Of a DNA stretch of 64,000 bases, positions 46,098-56,026 are shown in pieces (the first letter of the stretch is position 1; the number at the start of each line of letters is the position of its first letter). The notes under the pieces were generated by a model. It saw only the letters and a list, made by a program, of their open reading frames with translations. It was not told the DNA's origin and ran no database searches. This DNA comes from Thioclava electrotropha (GTDB lineage: Bacteria > Pseudomonadota > Alphaproteobacteria > Rhodobacterales > Rhodobacteraceae), in the NCBI RefSeq assembly GCF_002085925.2, contig NZ_CP053562.1:3919501-3983500 (forward strand), written 5' to 3'. The translations under genes and the position numbers were made by a program.

Positions 46098-49000
46098 TTA
46101 CTGCTGCTCGGGCACGAGGATTTCGCGCTTGCCGACATGGTTGGCCGAGGACACGATGCCCTGATCTTCCATCTGCTCCACGAGGCGCGCGGCCTTGTTA
46201 TAGCCGATGCCCAGCTTGCGCTGGATGTAGGAGGTCGAGCATTTGCGATCCTTTATCACGATGCCCACCGCCTGATCGTAGAGCGCATCCTCACCGCCGG
46301 TATTGCCACCGGTGTTGAGGCCGAGCACCGCGTCGATATCGCTCGCCGTGTCGTCATCGGGGCCTTCGACCACGCCCGACATGTATTCCGGCGGACCGAA
46401 GCTCTTGAGGTGGTTGACGATTTCCTCGACTTCCTCGTCGGAGACGAACGGCCCGTGGCAACGGGTGATCTTGCCGCCGCCTGCCATGTAGAGCATGTCG
46501 CCCATGCCCAGAAGCTGCTCGGCGCCCTGCTCACCCAGAATGGTGCGCGAGTCGATCTTCGACGTCACCTGGAAGGAGATCCGGGTCGGGAAGTTCGCCT
46601 TGATCGTGCCGGTGATGACATCGACCGAGGGACGCTGCGTGGCCATGATCAGGTGGATGCCCGAAGCCCGCGCCATCTGCGCCAGACGCTGGATGCAGGC
46701 CTCGATCTCCTTGCCCGCGACCATCATCAGATCGGCCATCTCGTCGACGATGACGACGATATAGGGGAAAGGCTCGGGCTGGAATTCATCCGTCTCGAAG
46801 ATCGGCTCGCCGGTTTCCTCGTCGAAGCCGGTCTGCACGGTGCGCTTGAACATCTCGCCCTTGTCGAGGCTTTCCTTCACGCGCCCGTTGTAGCCCTCGA
46901 TATTCCGCACGCCCATCTTGGACATTTTGCGATAGCGCTCTTCCATCTCCGAGACGACCCATTTCAGGGCGACGACCGCCTTCTTCGGGTCGGTCACAAC
47001 CGGCGACAGCAGATGCGGAATGCCGTCATAGACGGAGAGTTCGAGCATCTTCGGGTCGATCATGATCAGGCGGCACTCTTCCGGCGTCAGACGGTAGAGC
47101 AGCGACAGGATCATCGTGTTGATCGCCACCGACTTACCCGAGCCGGTCGTCCCCGCGATCAGCAGGTGGGGCATCTTGGCGAGGTTGGTCACGATCGGCT
47201 CGCCGCCGATCGTCTTGCCCAGAGCCAGCGGCAGCTTGATGTTCTTGTCGTCGAAATCGCGCGCCGAGAGGATCTCGCGCAGCACGACCTTTTCGCGGTG
47301 ATCGTTCGGCAGTTCGATACCGATCACCGAGCGGCCCGGCACGGTCGAGACACGTGCCGACAGCGCCGACATCGAGCGGGCGATATCGTCGGCCAGACCG
47401 ATCACGCGGCTGGCTTTCAGACCCGGCGCGGGCTCAAGCTCATACATGGTGACGACGGGGCCGGGGCGGACCGAGACGATCTCGCCCTTCACGCCGTAAT
47501 CGTCGAGCACGGTTTCGAGCATCCGCGCGTTCTCTTCCAGCGCCTCATCCGAGAGCTGGTGACGCTGGATCGTCGTGGGGTTGGTCAGCAGCGACAGCGG
47601 CGGCATCTCGAAAGGCGCGGTTTTCGGCTTCTCGAAAGCCATCTTCGGCTGCGCCTCTTCGATCGCGCGACGCGAGGGGGCTGCGGGTTTCGCCGCAGGC
47701 TGCACGACGCGCTTCGGCTCGGGCTGCTTGATGACCTGACGGTCGAGACCTCGCGCAGAGGCCGGAATCTCCGGCACCACGTCTTCCTCGATCCATTGCG
47801 CAGCGCCCGTCTCGTCGAAGGAGTGCGGCTCGCCTGCGTAGAAATGCTCGGTGCGCATGTCGCGGGGATCGGCCTCGAAGCCTTCGTAATCCGGGTGGGT
47901 CCAGTCGCGGCTGTCGTCGCCCGTATAGTCATAGTCCTGCGCGACCTGCTCAGCCGCCGTCATTTGCGGCTCGTCGGCACCGGCATAGGCCATTTCGGGC
48001 GCATGCTCGGCGGCAGCGGCAGGTGCGCCAAAGCCCGGCATGAAGCGCGGCTTGGCCTTGAGCGGCGGCTCGGCGCGCAGTTGCGGTTCGGCCCGCAGCG
48101 GCGGCTCCTGATGCACGACCTGCGGCTGGCGCGGTGCGCGCGCAAGGCGCTTGGCGACGGCGGCCAGAACCGAGGCCGAAGGACGCGGCTGCTCCGGCTC
48201 GGGGTCGGCGAAGGTCTCGGGCATATCGTGATGCAGCGGGGCCTCAGGCTCGGGCGCGTAATCGGTCACGATCGGCGCCGACTTGCGGTTCTGCACCGCC
48301 TGGCTGATCCGGGCGCGAATGCGATCCTCGGTCGGCGCCGCAGGCTGCGGCTGGTCGTCCCAATAGGGCTCAGTCTCGAACAGTTCGGGCGAGGCGTCGT
48401 AGGGATCGTAATCCGGCTCCACCGGGCGACGGATCCGCGACAGGAAGGACGGACGTGCCGCCGGGGCCGCTTCGACCTCGGGCGCCCAGTCATGCGCGGC
48501 ATAGGCCTGTTGCTCTTCCCAAGCCGCCAGCTCTGCGGCGCGTTCGGCCGCTTCCGCGCGGCGCTGACGCGCACGCTCTGCCGCCGAACGAGCCCCCATG
48601 ACCGAAGCCGATGCCCCACGGCCCAGAATGTTCATCGCGCCGACATAGATCGCGACCGTGCCCAGCCACATGAAGCGCGTGATCGCTTGCAGCTCAGGCT
48701 TGGTGAAGCCGAGAACGAAGGTCGCCATGGCCAGCATCGCCGCCGCGAGGACCAGCGACAGAAGCTTCAGTCCGACCACGCCCGAGATCGGGACGATCCC
48801 GAGCATCGCGCCCGCGATCATGTCGCCGAAATGCCCACCGAGGCCAAAGGCCTGCCCCCATTGATCGCCCGGCACCAGAAGGGCCGCGTAAACGGCGGCG
48901 ACGGCCACTGCGATCGGGAAGAAGATCATCCGTGACACGAGACGCTCTTCGCCGCGATGGGTGATCATGCGCAGTCCCCAGGCCACCAGCGCCGCGGGCA

Positions 49001-49262
49001 GCAGCCACGCGCCGTGCCCGACGATCACGAACAGGGGCGAGGCGATCCCGGCGCCGATCCGGCCCAGCCAGTTCTGCACCGGCTCATCCGAGGACGCCAT
49101 CCAGCTTGGATCTTCGGGGTGATAGGAGAAAAGCATCATCGCGGCGAGCAGGCCGAAGACGACCAGCAGCCCCCCTACCAACTCTTTGCCACGCCGTTCC
49201 AGAACGGCTTGCGTGTCCTGATCGAAAAGCGGATCGCGCTGTCGAACCTGATAAGATGCCAT
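46098..49262 (-). CDS. ftsK: DNA translocase FtsK
   Basis: Septal DNA pump of 1054 residues that clears the chromosome during division and activates dimer resolution. The N-terminal domain has four membrane helices (about 32-190). A long Pro/Glu/Ala-rich linker runs from about 200 to 560. The motor has Walker [15 protein letters not shown] (near 700), Walker [14 protein letters not shown] and [13 protein letters not shown]. The C-terminal gamma winged helix ([19 protein letters not shown]) reads KOPS sequences. It follows the aminotransferase gene by 12 bases. Confidence 0.96.
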   Translation of the reverse strand: MASYQVRQRDPLFDQDTQAVLERRGKELVGGLLVVFGLLAAMMLFSYHPEDPSWMASSDEPVQNWLGRIGAGIASPLFVIVGHGAWLLPAALVAWGLRMITHRGEERLVSRMIFFPIAVAVAAVYAALLVPGDQWGQAFGLGGHFGDMIAGAMLGIVPISGVVGLKLLSLVLAAAMLAMATFVLGFTKPELQAITRFMWLGTVAIYVGAMNILGRGASASVMGARSAAERARQRRAEAAERAAELAAWEEQQAYAAHDWAPEVEAAPAARPSFLSRIRRPVEPDYDPYDASPELFETEPYWDDQPQPAAPTEDRIRARISQAVQNRKSAPIVTDYAPEPEAPLHHDMPETFADPEPEQPRPSASVLAAVAKRLARAPRQPQVVHQEPPLRAEPQLRAEPPLKAKPRFMPGFGAPAAAAEHAPEMAYAGADEPQMTAAEQVAQDYDYTGDDSRDWTHPDYEGFEADPRDMRTEHFYAGEPHSFDETGAAQWIEEDVVPEIPASARGLDRQVIKQPEPKRVVQPAAKPAAPSRRAIEEAQPKMAFEKPKTAPFEMPPLSLLTNPTTIQRHQLSDEALEENARMLETVLDDYGVKGEIVSVRPGPVVTMYELEPAPGLKASRVIGLADDIARSMSALSARVSTVPGRSVIGIELPNDHREKVVLREILSARDFDDKNIKLPLALGKTIGGEPIVTNLAKMPHLLIAGTTGSGKSVAINTMILSLLYRLTPEECRLIMIDPKMLELSVYDGIPHLLSPVVTDPKKAVVALKWVVSEMEERYRKMSKMGVRNIEGYNGRVKESLDKGEMFKRTVQTGFDEETGEPIFETDEFQPEPFPYIVVIVDEMADLMMVAGKEIEACIQRLAQMARASGIHLIMATQRPSVDVITGTIKANFPTRISFQVTSKIDSRTILGEQGAEQLLGMGDMLYMAGGGKITRCHGPFVSDEEVEEIVNHLKSFGPPEYMSGVVEGPDDDTASDIDAVLGLNTGGNTGGEDALYDQAVGIVIKDRKCSTSYIQRKLGIGYNKAARLVEQMEDQGIVSSANHVGKREILVPEQQ

Positions 49263-49274
49263 AACCTACCGTCC

Positions 49275-50453
49275 TCAACCGTATAGGCAGTCGCGGAGCT
49301 GCATCAGCCCGCGCTGCGTTTCTGCTTTTGGAGCGACCAGAGCCACTCTGATATATTTCTGGCCGGGGTTTTCCCCGTTCACCTCGCGCGCGAGATAGGC
49401 GCCCGGCAGCACGCGAATGCCGGTTTCTGTCCAAAGCTTGAGCGCCGCCGCCTCCCCGTCTTCGATGGGAAGCCACAGGAAGAAGCCGCCCTGCGGCAGC
49501 TGGAAGCCATCGACGCCGTCGAAGATCTGTCCCGCGATCTCGTATTTCTCGGCGTAGAGGCGACGATTTTCCGTGACATGGGCCTCATCCGCCCAAGCCC
49601 GCTCGGCCACGCGCTGCAGCGGCTGCGGCAGCGGCGCGCCGGCATAGGCGCGCAGGCGACGGATATGTTTGATGCTTTGCGGCCCGGCGGCGAGGAAGCC
49701 CGAGCGCAGACCCGGCAGGTTCGACCGCTTCGAGAGTGAGTGGAAGATCACTACGCGCTCGGGGTCGATGCCCTCCTCGGCGGCGACCTGTGCCGCACCG
49801 GGCGGCGGGGCCTCACGCCAGATCTCGGAATAGCACTCGTCGGCGAAGACGCTGAAATCGTGCTTCTCGGCCAGATGCAGCAGATCGGCCAGATATTCGC
49901 GGCTCGCGACCGCGCCCTGCGGATTCGAGGGCGAGCACAGATAGGCCACGGTGATGCGGTCCAGCACCTCCGCCGGAAGTGCCGCATAATTAGGCAAAAA
50001 CCCCGTATCGGCGCCTGCGGGCACGAAAACCGGCTCCGCGCCGACGGCTGCAGCCGCCACCGCATAGACCTGATAGAACGGGTTCGGGATCGCGATCACG
50101 GGCGTTTTGCCGCGCTTTTGTTCGGGCGAAAGCGCCATCGCGGCGTTGTAGAGCCCCTCGCGAGTGCCGTTGAGCGCCATGATCCGATCGGGTCCGATCT
50201 CGACCGAATAGCGTCGCTTCAGCCAGTCCGAGATCGCATCCAGCAATTCGGGCGTGCCGTCATTGGCGGGATATTTCCCAAACTCTCCAAGGCTTTGCGC
50301 GATCACATCGCCGACGAACTCGGGCATGGGATGGCGCGGCTCACCGATGGACATAGCCAAAACGTCGCCGCCCGGTTCATGCGAATCGAGCAGCGCGCGC
50401 AAACGCGGAAATGCGTATTCGGGCAGGTTCGAAAACCGCTCGGGAAAGTCCAT
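49275..50453 (-). CDS. Class I/II aminotransferase, DapC-like
   Basis: PLP-dependent aminotransferase of 392 residues. The Schiff-base Lys is K242 in FHSLSKRSNLPGLRSG; D205 in VFADECYSE binds the pyridine nitrogen; GEFGKYPANDGTPEL and YLCSPSNPQGAV are further family blocks. These features best fit N-succinyl-diaminopimelate aminotransferase (DapC), which would act one step before DapE (27.8 kb), but other keto-acid substrates are possible. It is the first gene before ftsK in one minus-strand unit. Confidence 0.85.
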   Translation of the reverse strand: MDFPERFSNLPEYAFPRLRALLDSHEPGGDVLAMSIGEPRHPMPEFVGDVIAQSLGEFGKYPANDGTPELLDAISDWLKRRYSVEIGPDRIMALNGTREGLYNAAMALSPEQKRGKTPVIAIPNPFYQVYAVAAAAVGAEPVFVPAGADTGFLPNYAALPAEVLDRITVAYLCSPSNPQGAVASREYLADLLHLAEKHDFSVFADECYSEIWREAPPPGAAQVAAEEGIDPERVVIFHSLSKRSNLPGLRSGFLAAGPQSIKHIRRLRAYAGAPLPQPLQRVAERAWADEAHVTENRRLYAEKYEIAGQIFDGVDGFQLPQGGFFLWLPIEDGEAAALKLWTETGIRVLPGAYLAREVNGENPGQKYIRVALVAPKAETQRGLMQLRDCLYG

Positions 50454-50573
50454 CTGTGCCTCATCGAATGGGGTCTATGTCGCCCCTTATTGCCGACGAG
50501 GTTACAAAAGCTCCGCCGTTTCGTCCAGAAAAAGACAAGCTCCAGAGCGGGTTGACCACAAGAAATGTGGTTT

Positions 50574-51890
50574 TCAGGCCAGCGACGATTCGGCGGCCAT
50601 CCCCAAACGCAGCAGCCGATCCTCCGTCATCGGCGGCGCCATCAGCGAAATCCCGCAGCTTGGGATGCCCGTCGGAAGGTTGAGCGCACACAGCCCCAGC
50701 ACGTTGCCGATCCGGGTATTGCGCAGCGCGAGCACGTTCTCTTCCTGGAAATAAGCCTTGTCGCTCAGAAGGCGGCGCACATCGGGCGGCAGGATCGGCG
50801 AGGTCGGCACCAGAACGGCGTCATATTCCGCGGTCGCCTCCAGATAGGCGGCGCGATAGCCCGCCAGCTCGTGCCAGCCTTTCGCGTAATCCGAGGCCAG
50901 CGCGTCGCGCCCGCTGCGGAACCGCTCGAGGATCGCCGCGAACATCTTCTCGGGCGCGGCTTCGATCTCGTGCTTCCACTCGCCATAGGCTTCGGGGGCG
51001 AAGAGAACACCGGAAAGGTCCATCGCCGGGCGCACCATCGGCAGGCCCCGCCGCTCGATCACCGCACCCGCCTTGGCGAAGGCCTCGACGGCCCGCTCGA
51101 AGCCCTGCACCGGCTTTTCCCGTGTGCCTTCGAAGGCCAGCCCTTCGAGCACCAGAAGCCGTTTACCCTTGAGGCTCGTCTCGCGCAGGTCCGGCGCGGC
51201 GCGGCGTTCCAGCAGCGCGAGCACATGCGCGGCATCCTCGACATTGCGGGTGATCGGCCCGACCGTGTCGAAGGTCCGGCACAGCGGCACGACGCCTTTC
51301 GTCGTGATCCGCCCATGTGTCGTCTTCAGCCCCACGAGATCGTTCCATGCCGCCGGAATACGCACCGAGCCGCCCGTATCAGAACCGATCGCCGCCGCAG
51401 CCAAGCCGCGCGCGACCGACAGCGCCGCGCCCGAGGACGAACCGCCCGGCGCGAGTTCGGGATCATGGATATTCGGCGGCGTCGCGGTCATCGGGTTCAC
51501 GCCCAACCCGGAGAAAGCCAGCTCCGTCATATGCGTCTTGCCCAGACAGACCGAGCCGCCCAGCGTGGCTTCGATCAGCACATCCGCATCGCGCTCGGGC
51601 ACGCGCCCGGCCAGCAGCCGCGAGCCCGCCTCGGTCGCGACCCCGGCGGTGTCGTAAAGGTCCTTCCAAGACAGCGCGACCCCGTCGAGCATCCCGCGTC
51701 TGGTTCCCTGCTTGGCGCGTTGATGCGCAGCCATTGCCTCGTCCCGGGCCCGCTGCGCCGTGAGACGCGCATAGATGTCCTCTGAGGCTTCAGCCGCCTC
51801 CAGATAGGCCTCGGTCTGCTCCACCGGATCGAGCTGACCGGCGGCAATTGCCCGCCCTTGTTCCGCAGCCCCTGCCAACCGCCATTCCAT
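50574..51890 (-). CDS. Amidase (amidase signature family)
   Basis: Amidase-signature hydrolase of 438 residues. The Ser-cisSer-Lys triad is visible as K76 (LSWKDLYDTAG), the GGSSSGAA block (149-156) and S175 in GSDTGGSVR. It hydrolyses an amide of unknown substrate. The ATG at 51890 is chosen because the upstream in-frame part overlaps the divergent ubiH-type gene and has no family sequence. It is not GatA: there is no gatC/gatB nearby and the length is short. Confidence 0.88.
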   Translation of the reverse strand: MEWRLAGAAEQGRAIAAGQLDPVEQTEAYLEAAEASEDIYARLTAQRARDEAMAAHQRAKQGTRRGMLDGVALSWKDLYDTAGVATEAGSRLLAGRVPERDADVLIEATLGGSVCLGKTHMTELAFSGLGVNPMTATPPNIHDPELAPGGSSSGAALSVARGLAAAAIGSDTGGSVRIPAAWNDLVGLKTTHGRITTKGVVPLCRTFDTVGPITRNVEDAAHVLALLERRAAPDLRETSLKGKRLLVLEGLAFEGTREKPVQGFERAVEAFAKAGAVIERRGLPMVRPAMDLSGVLFAPEAYGEWKHEIEAAPEKMFAAILERFRSGRDALASDYAKGWHELAGYRAAYLEATAEYDAVLVPTSPILPPDVRRLLSDKAYFQEENVLALRNTRIGNVLGLCALNLPTGIPSCGISLMAPPMTEDRLLRLGMAAESSLA

Positions 51891-51972
51891 GCCCGCCTCC
51901 TTCGTTCTTTCCGCCACGCTAGCGACAGTCCCGCGCATGGACAATCCCGCTTCCAGCGCCATAGTAAGCGCC

Positions 51973-53199
51973 ATGAAACACGATTCAGACGTCATCATCG
52001 CGGGCGGCGGGCTCAACGGCCCCGCCTTGGCGCTTGCACTGGCCTCCGCCGGCCTGTCCGTGACCCTTGTCGACGCCGCTCCGGCACGCCAGCGCGCGAC
52101 CGACACGTTCGACGGCCGCGCCTATGCGCTGGCCATCGCGTCGCAGAAATTGCTGCACGCCATTGGCGTCTGGGACGGGCTGGCCGATCAGGCGCAGCCG
52201 ATGATGGAAGTGAAAGCCGCCGATGGTCACGCAGGCGAAGGGGCGGCCCCTTTCTTCCTGCATTTCGACGCGCGCGAGCTGGATCAGGCGCCGGTCGGCT
52301 ACATGCTGGAGGATCGCTACCTCTATCGTGCCTTCCTCGATGCGATGGAGGCGAGCGACAAGATCACGCTGCTGCACGAGACGCAGGTAACAGGGCAGCA
52401 GGTCGTGCCGGGCGGGGTCGAAGTGAGCCTGTCCACCGGCAAGACCCTGACCGCGAAGCTGCTGATCGGGGCCGATGGTCGCCGGTCGGGCGTGGCCGAA
52501 CGCGCCGGGATCACCCGCGAGGGCTGGGGCTACGGTCAGACCGCGCTGGTCGCTGCGGTCGAGCACGAGAAACCCCATAACGGCATCGCGCAGCAGTTCT
52601 TCATGCCGACCGGGCCGCTCGCCATCCTGCCGCTGAAGGGCAACCGGTCGTCGATCGTCTGGAGCGAGACCGAGGAAAACGCGAAGACCATTTCGGCACT
52701 GGATGACGAGGATTTCCTCGCCGTGCTGCGCCCGCGCTTCGGCGATTTCCTGGGCGAGATCAAACTGGCCGGTCCGCGCTTTTCCTACCCGCTGAACCTG
52801 ACGCTTGCGAAAGCCTATGTCGCGCCGCGCGTGGCGCTGGTGGGCGATGCGGCGCATGGCGTGCACCCGATCGCGGGCCAAGGCCTGAACCTCGGGCTGC
52901 GCGATGTGGCGGCGCTGGCGGAGATCGTCGTGGAAGCGATGCGCCGCGGCGAAGATATCGGCGCCGAGGACGTGCTGGATCGCTATCAGGGCTGGCGGCG
53001 CTTCGACTCGACCTCGCTCGCGCTCGGCATGGATACCGTGAACAAGCTGTTCTCGAACGACAATCCGCTGTTGAAAGCGGGGCGCGATCTGGGGATGGGT
53101 CTGGTGCAGGCGATCCCGGGGCTGCGCCGCGGGTTCATGCAGCAAGCGGCGGGCCTGTCGGGCCCCCTGCCCCGCCTGTTGCAGGGCCGCGCTCTGTAA
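51973..53199 (+). CDS. UbiH/UbiF/COQ6-family FAD monooxygenase
   Basis: Flavoprotein hydroxylase of 408 residues, probably hydroxylating the ring of ubiquinone precursors. The FAD Rossmann motif is IIAGGGLNGPALALAL (about 8-23). The second FAD motif GDAAHGVHPIAGQGLNLGLRD (about 295) is shown in part as GDAAHGVHPIAGQGLN, and DGRRSGVAERAGI is the DG motif. The exact ring position (C5, C6 or both) cannot be told from sequence. The start is ambiguous: ATGs at 51937 and 51973, both with weak ribosome sites. Convergent with trm112. Confidence 0.9.
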   Translation: MKHDSDVIIAGGGLNGPALALALASAGLSVTLVDAAPARQRATDTFDGRAYALAIASQKLLHAIGVWDGLADQAQPMMEVKAADGHAGEGAAPFFLHFDARELDQAPVGYMLEDRYLYRAFLDAMEASDKITLLHETQVTGQQVVPGGVEVSLSTGKTLTAKLLIGADGRRSGVAERAGITREGWGYGQTALVAAVEHEKPHNGIAQQFFMPTGPLAILPLKGNRSSIVWSETEENAKTISALDDEDFLAVLRPRFGDFLGEIKLAGPRFSYPLNLTLAKAYVAPRVALVGDAAHGVHPIAGQGLNLGLRDVAALAEIVVEAMRRGEDIGAEDVLDRYQGWRRFDSTSLALGMDTVNKLFSNDNPLLKAGRDLGMGLVQAIPGLRRGFMQQAAGLSGPLPRLLQGRAL

Positions 53200-53209
53200 G
53201 CGACGCGCC

Positions 53210-53434
53210 TTACTCGTCGATCCGGCGGGCCTCGTCTGCCAGCAGGATCGGAATCCCGCCCCGGATCGGGAAGGCTAGCTTCGCGGGCTGCGAAACCAGC
53301 TCCTGCTTCTCGGCATCGTATTTCAGCACCGCATGGGTCAGCGGGCAGACGAGCGCCTCCAGCATGTGCCGGTCGAACAGCGGCTTCTCGCGGGCCGTCT
53401 CGGGCGCCGGTGCGCTCTCAGTCTCGTCGCTCAT
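53210..53434 (-). CDS. Trm112 family protein
   Basis: A 74-residue Trm112/YcaR-like protein with a short acidic/Ala-rich N-terminus. The conserved [18 protein letters not shown] and [19 protein letters not shown] follow. Only one Cys of the usual zinc set remains, as in many bacterial members. Trm112 homologues activate methyltransferases. The ATG overlaps the stop of the Lon-domain gene by four bases. Confidence 0.9.
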   Translation of the reverse strand: MSDETESAPAPETAREKPLFDRHMLEALVCPLTHAVLKYDAEKQELVSQPAKLAFPIRGGIPILLADEARRIDE

Positions 53435-54069
53435 TGCAACCGCTCCTCTCCGCCGCCATGCAGCGCATATTCGATCAGGGTCACCAAGGTCTCGCGCCGG
53501 GTGGCCAGACAGGGCGCCTCCAGCAGCGCCTGCTTATCCTCCGGCTCCAGCGGCAACAGCATCCCGAGCGAGTTGATCAGCAACTCGTCATCGGCATCTT
53601 TCAAGGTTTCCCAATCGGTATCCAGCCCCTGCGCATGGAAAAACTTCGCCAGCAGGTCGAGAAACTCGTCGCGGTCGAAGCCGTTGTCATGCTCGGCCGC
53701 ACCAAGATCCCGCTCGAACCCGGCCCAGCTGACCTCGGCGCGAATATAGGGGGTGAAGCCCTCGATCTGTTTCACGATGCGATAGCGCGAGATCCCCGAC
53801 AGGGTGATCATGTAGCGCCCGTCCTCGGTCTCAGAGAACCCGGTCAGACGGCCCGCGCAGCCGATCGCGTTGAGGTGGTTTTGCCCCTCCGGCCCCTTGA
53901 TCGGCTGGATCATCCCGATCAGCCGAGACTTGGTCTTCATGCAATCTTCGATCATCTGCAGATAGCGCGGCTCGAAGATATGCAGCGGAAGCCGCGCCCG
54001 GGGCAGCAGCAGCGCACCGGGCAGCGGAAAAAGCGGAAGGATTTCGGGCAAGTCGCCTTTCTTCATCAT
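53431..54069 (-). CDS. Lon N-terminal (LON substrate-binding) domain protein
   Basis: A 212-residue stand-alone LON domain: [19 protein letters not shown], shown as [13 protein letters not shown], then [14 protein letters not shown] and [17 protein letters not shown]. It has neither the AAA+ nor the protease domain of Lon. Such proteins may deliver substrates or act in redox/protein quality control; the role is not established. It sits in a tight minus-strand run ybbN - LON - trm112. Confidence 0.9.
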   Translation of the reverse strand: MMKKGDLPEILPLFPLPGALLLPRARLPLHIFEPRYLQMIEDCMKTKSRLIGMIQPIKGPEGQNHLNAIGCAGRLTGFSETEDGRYMITLSGISRYRIVKQIEGFTPYIRAEVSWAGFERDLGAAEHDNGFDRDEFLDLLAKFFHAQGLDTDWETLKDADDELLINSLGMLLPLEPEDKQALLEAPCLATRRETLVTLIEYALHGGGEERLQ

Positions 54070-54096
54070 GCGGATGAAACTAGCGCGCCCATGCCC

Positions 54097-55014
54097 TCAG
54101 GCAAATATCATCGACGACAGACGACGGCGGCCTTTCGCCACGATCGGATCGTTCGGCTTGAGCGCGTCGAAAATGGTGAAAAGCTGCGTCTTCGCGGCCT
54201 CGTTGTCCCATTCGCGATCGCGGCGGAACAACTCGAGCAGCTGGTCCACGGCTTCCTCGGCATTGCCGGCCGCATAAAGCGCCTGCGCATAGTCGAAGCG
54301 CGCCTGATGATCGTCGGGATTGGCCTCGACCTTGCCCTTCAGATCGTCGAGCGGACCCGCCGATTGCGCCTGCTTCGCCAGATCGAGCTGCGCACGCGCG
54401 GCCTCGACCGGGGCGCTGTCGGACAGCTTCGGGGGCACGGCGGCCAAAGCCGCGCCTGCCGCGTCCAGTTGGTCCAGCGCGATGCGCGCGCGGATCAGGC
54501 CGCCATGGGCCTCCGCCAGCTCGCCATCTTCTTCGAGGATCGCTGCGAAGGTCTCCGCCGCGTCTTCCGCCGCGCCCTCGGCCAGCATGGCTTCCGCCGC
54601 CTCGACCGCATCGCCCAGACCGTTGCCGGTCTCACCGCCGGACGCTTCGATCAGCTTGGCCACGAAGCTCTTGATCTCGGAAGGCGGCAGCGCGCCCTGG
54701 AAACCATCGATCGGCTGGCCCTGCCAGAAGGCATAGACGGTCGGGATCGACTGCACGCGCATCTGACCCGCGATCATCTGGTTTTCGTCGACATTGACTT
54801 TGGCCATCACGACCGCGCCTTTCGCGGCTTCGACCTCGGCTTCCAGCGCCGGGCCGAGCTGCTTGCACGGGCCGCACCACGGCGCCCAGAAATCGACGAT
54901 GACCGGCACGGTCTGCGATTTCTCGATCACCTCGGCCATGAAGTTGGCTTCGGTCACGTCCTTGACGTAGTCGCTCTTGCCTGCGGCCTTGGCGCCGCCA
55001 CCCAGTTCCAGCAT
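54097..55014 (-). CDS. Thioredoxin-TPR co-chaperone YbbN/CnoX
   Basis: A 305-residue protein with an N-terminal thioredoxin domain (about 15-125) and a C-terminal TPR-like helical part (to 305). The active site is WCGPC with C47 and C50 (DFWAPWCGPCKQLGP), so unlike E. coli YbbN (SxxC) it keeps both redox cysteines. CnoX-type proteins protect substrates for GroEL/DnaK under oxidative stress. The ATG at 55014 gives MLELGGGAKA; 27 bases separate it from the downstream LON gene. Confidence 0.9.
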   Translation of the reverse strand: MLELGGGAKAAGKSDYVKDVTEANFMAEVIEKSQTVPVIVDFWAPWCGPCKQLGPALEAEVEAAKGAVVMAKVNVDENQMIAGQMRVQSIPTVYAFWQGQPIDGFQGALPPSEIKSFVAKLIEASGGETGNGLGDAVEAAEAMLAEGAAEDAAETFAAILEEDGELAEAHGGLIRARIALDQLDAAGAALAAVPPKLSDSAPVEAARAQLDLAKQAQSAGPLDDLKGKVEANPDDHQARFDYAQALYAAGNAEEAVDQLLELFRRDREWDNEAAKTQLFTIFDALKPNDPIVAKGRRRLSSMIFA

Positions 55015-55110
55015 GTCCGTCTCCCGAAATTGCGGAGGATTTGCTTTCCTATATGGCCTCGGATGGGCCGAACGCAAACCCGTTTGACCGCGGCGCGCTG
55101 CCGCAAGCGA

Positions 55111-55899
55111 TTACAGATCGAAGGTCGCGAAAACCGGCGCGTGATCGGAGGGCTTCTCCCAACCGCGCGCAGCCCGCAGCACACGACTGCCATGGGCCGC
55201 GTTCGAAATATCCGGCGTCGCCCAGATGTGATCGAGCCTGCGCCCCTTGTCGGCGGCATCCCAGTCGCGCGCCCGATAGGACCACCACGAATACAAAAGC
55301 CCCTCGGGAATGTCCTGCCGGGTGATGTCCACCCATTTGCCCGCTTCCATCGTGTCGTGCAGATGCTCGACCTCGATCGGCGTGTGGCTGACGATCTTCA
55401 GAAGCTGCTTGTGGCTCCAGACGTCATCCTCGCGCGGCGCGATGTTTAGGTCGCCCACGAGGATTGATTTCTTCGGACCTTCCGCGGCGAAGTGATCGCG
55501 CATCTGGGTGAGGTAATCGAGCTTCTGCCCAAACTTCTCGTTCACCTCGCGATCCGGCACGTCGCCGCCCGCGGGGACATAGAAGTTGTGGATGGTCACC
55601 CCGTTCTCGAGCGTCCCGGCGACATGGCGTGCATGGCCGAGATCGGCGAAATCATGGGCGCTGTTCTCTTCCATCGGGATTTTCGAGAAGATCGCGACGC
55701 CGTTATAGCCCTTCTGGCCGCGCGCAACCATGTGGGTGTAGCCCAGTGCCTTGAACCCCTCGAGCGGGATCTTCTCGACCGGGCTCTTGCATTCCTGCAG
55801 GCAGAGCACGTCGGGCGCCTCTTCCTCCATCAGCTTGCGCACAAGCCCCTCGCGCAGCCGCACCGAGTTGATGTTCCAGGTCGCCAGCGTGAAGCTCAT
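55111..55899 (-). CDS. xthA: Exodeoxyribonuclease III
   Basis: AP endonuclease/3'-5' exonuclease of 262 residues in base-excision repair. It begins with LATWNINSVRLR. The catalytic Glu is in VLCLQECKSPVEKIP, later motifs are LVGDLNIAPREDDVW, and the C-terminal RLDHIWATPDI and KPSDHAPVFATFDL complete the metal site (final D-H pair). The start at MSFTLATWN is supported by family alignment. Upstream of ybbN on the same strand. Confidence 0.94.
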   Translation of the reverse strand: MSFTLATWNINSVRLREGLVRKLMEEEAPDVLCLQECKSPVEKIPLEGFKALGYTHMVARGQKGYNGVAIFSKIPMEENSAHDFADLGHARHVAGTLENGVTIHNFYVPAGGDVPDREVNEKFGQKLDYLTQMRDHFAAEGPKKSILVGDLNIAPREDDVWSHKQLLKIVSHTPIEVEHLHDTMEAGKWVDITRQDIPEGLLYSWWSYRARDWDAADKGRRLDHIWATPDISNAAHGSRVLRAARGWEKPSDHAPVFATFDL

Positions 55900-55967
55900 C
55901 TCATTCTCCCGTTCCAAAAGCCGCGCGATCATGTCGAAGGGCGGCCGCTTTCGCAACCGCCCCTGTT

Positions 55968-56026
55968 CCTCTTGGCAGAAATATCCCGGGGTGAATTGGC
56001 CGATAGGCCAAGAGGGGCAGCGCCCC
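55968..56026. repeat. Hairpin repeat between xthA and aldehyde dehydrogenase
   Basis: CCTCTTGG (55968-55975) pairs with CCAAGAGG (56008-56015). Inside lies AAATATCCCGGGG (55979-55991), a motif shared with the 15.6-15.8 and 27.3 kb gaps, and GGGGCAGCGCCCC follows. It may terminate the aldehyde dehydrogenase transcript. Confidence 0.55.
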
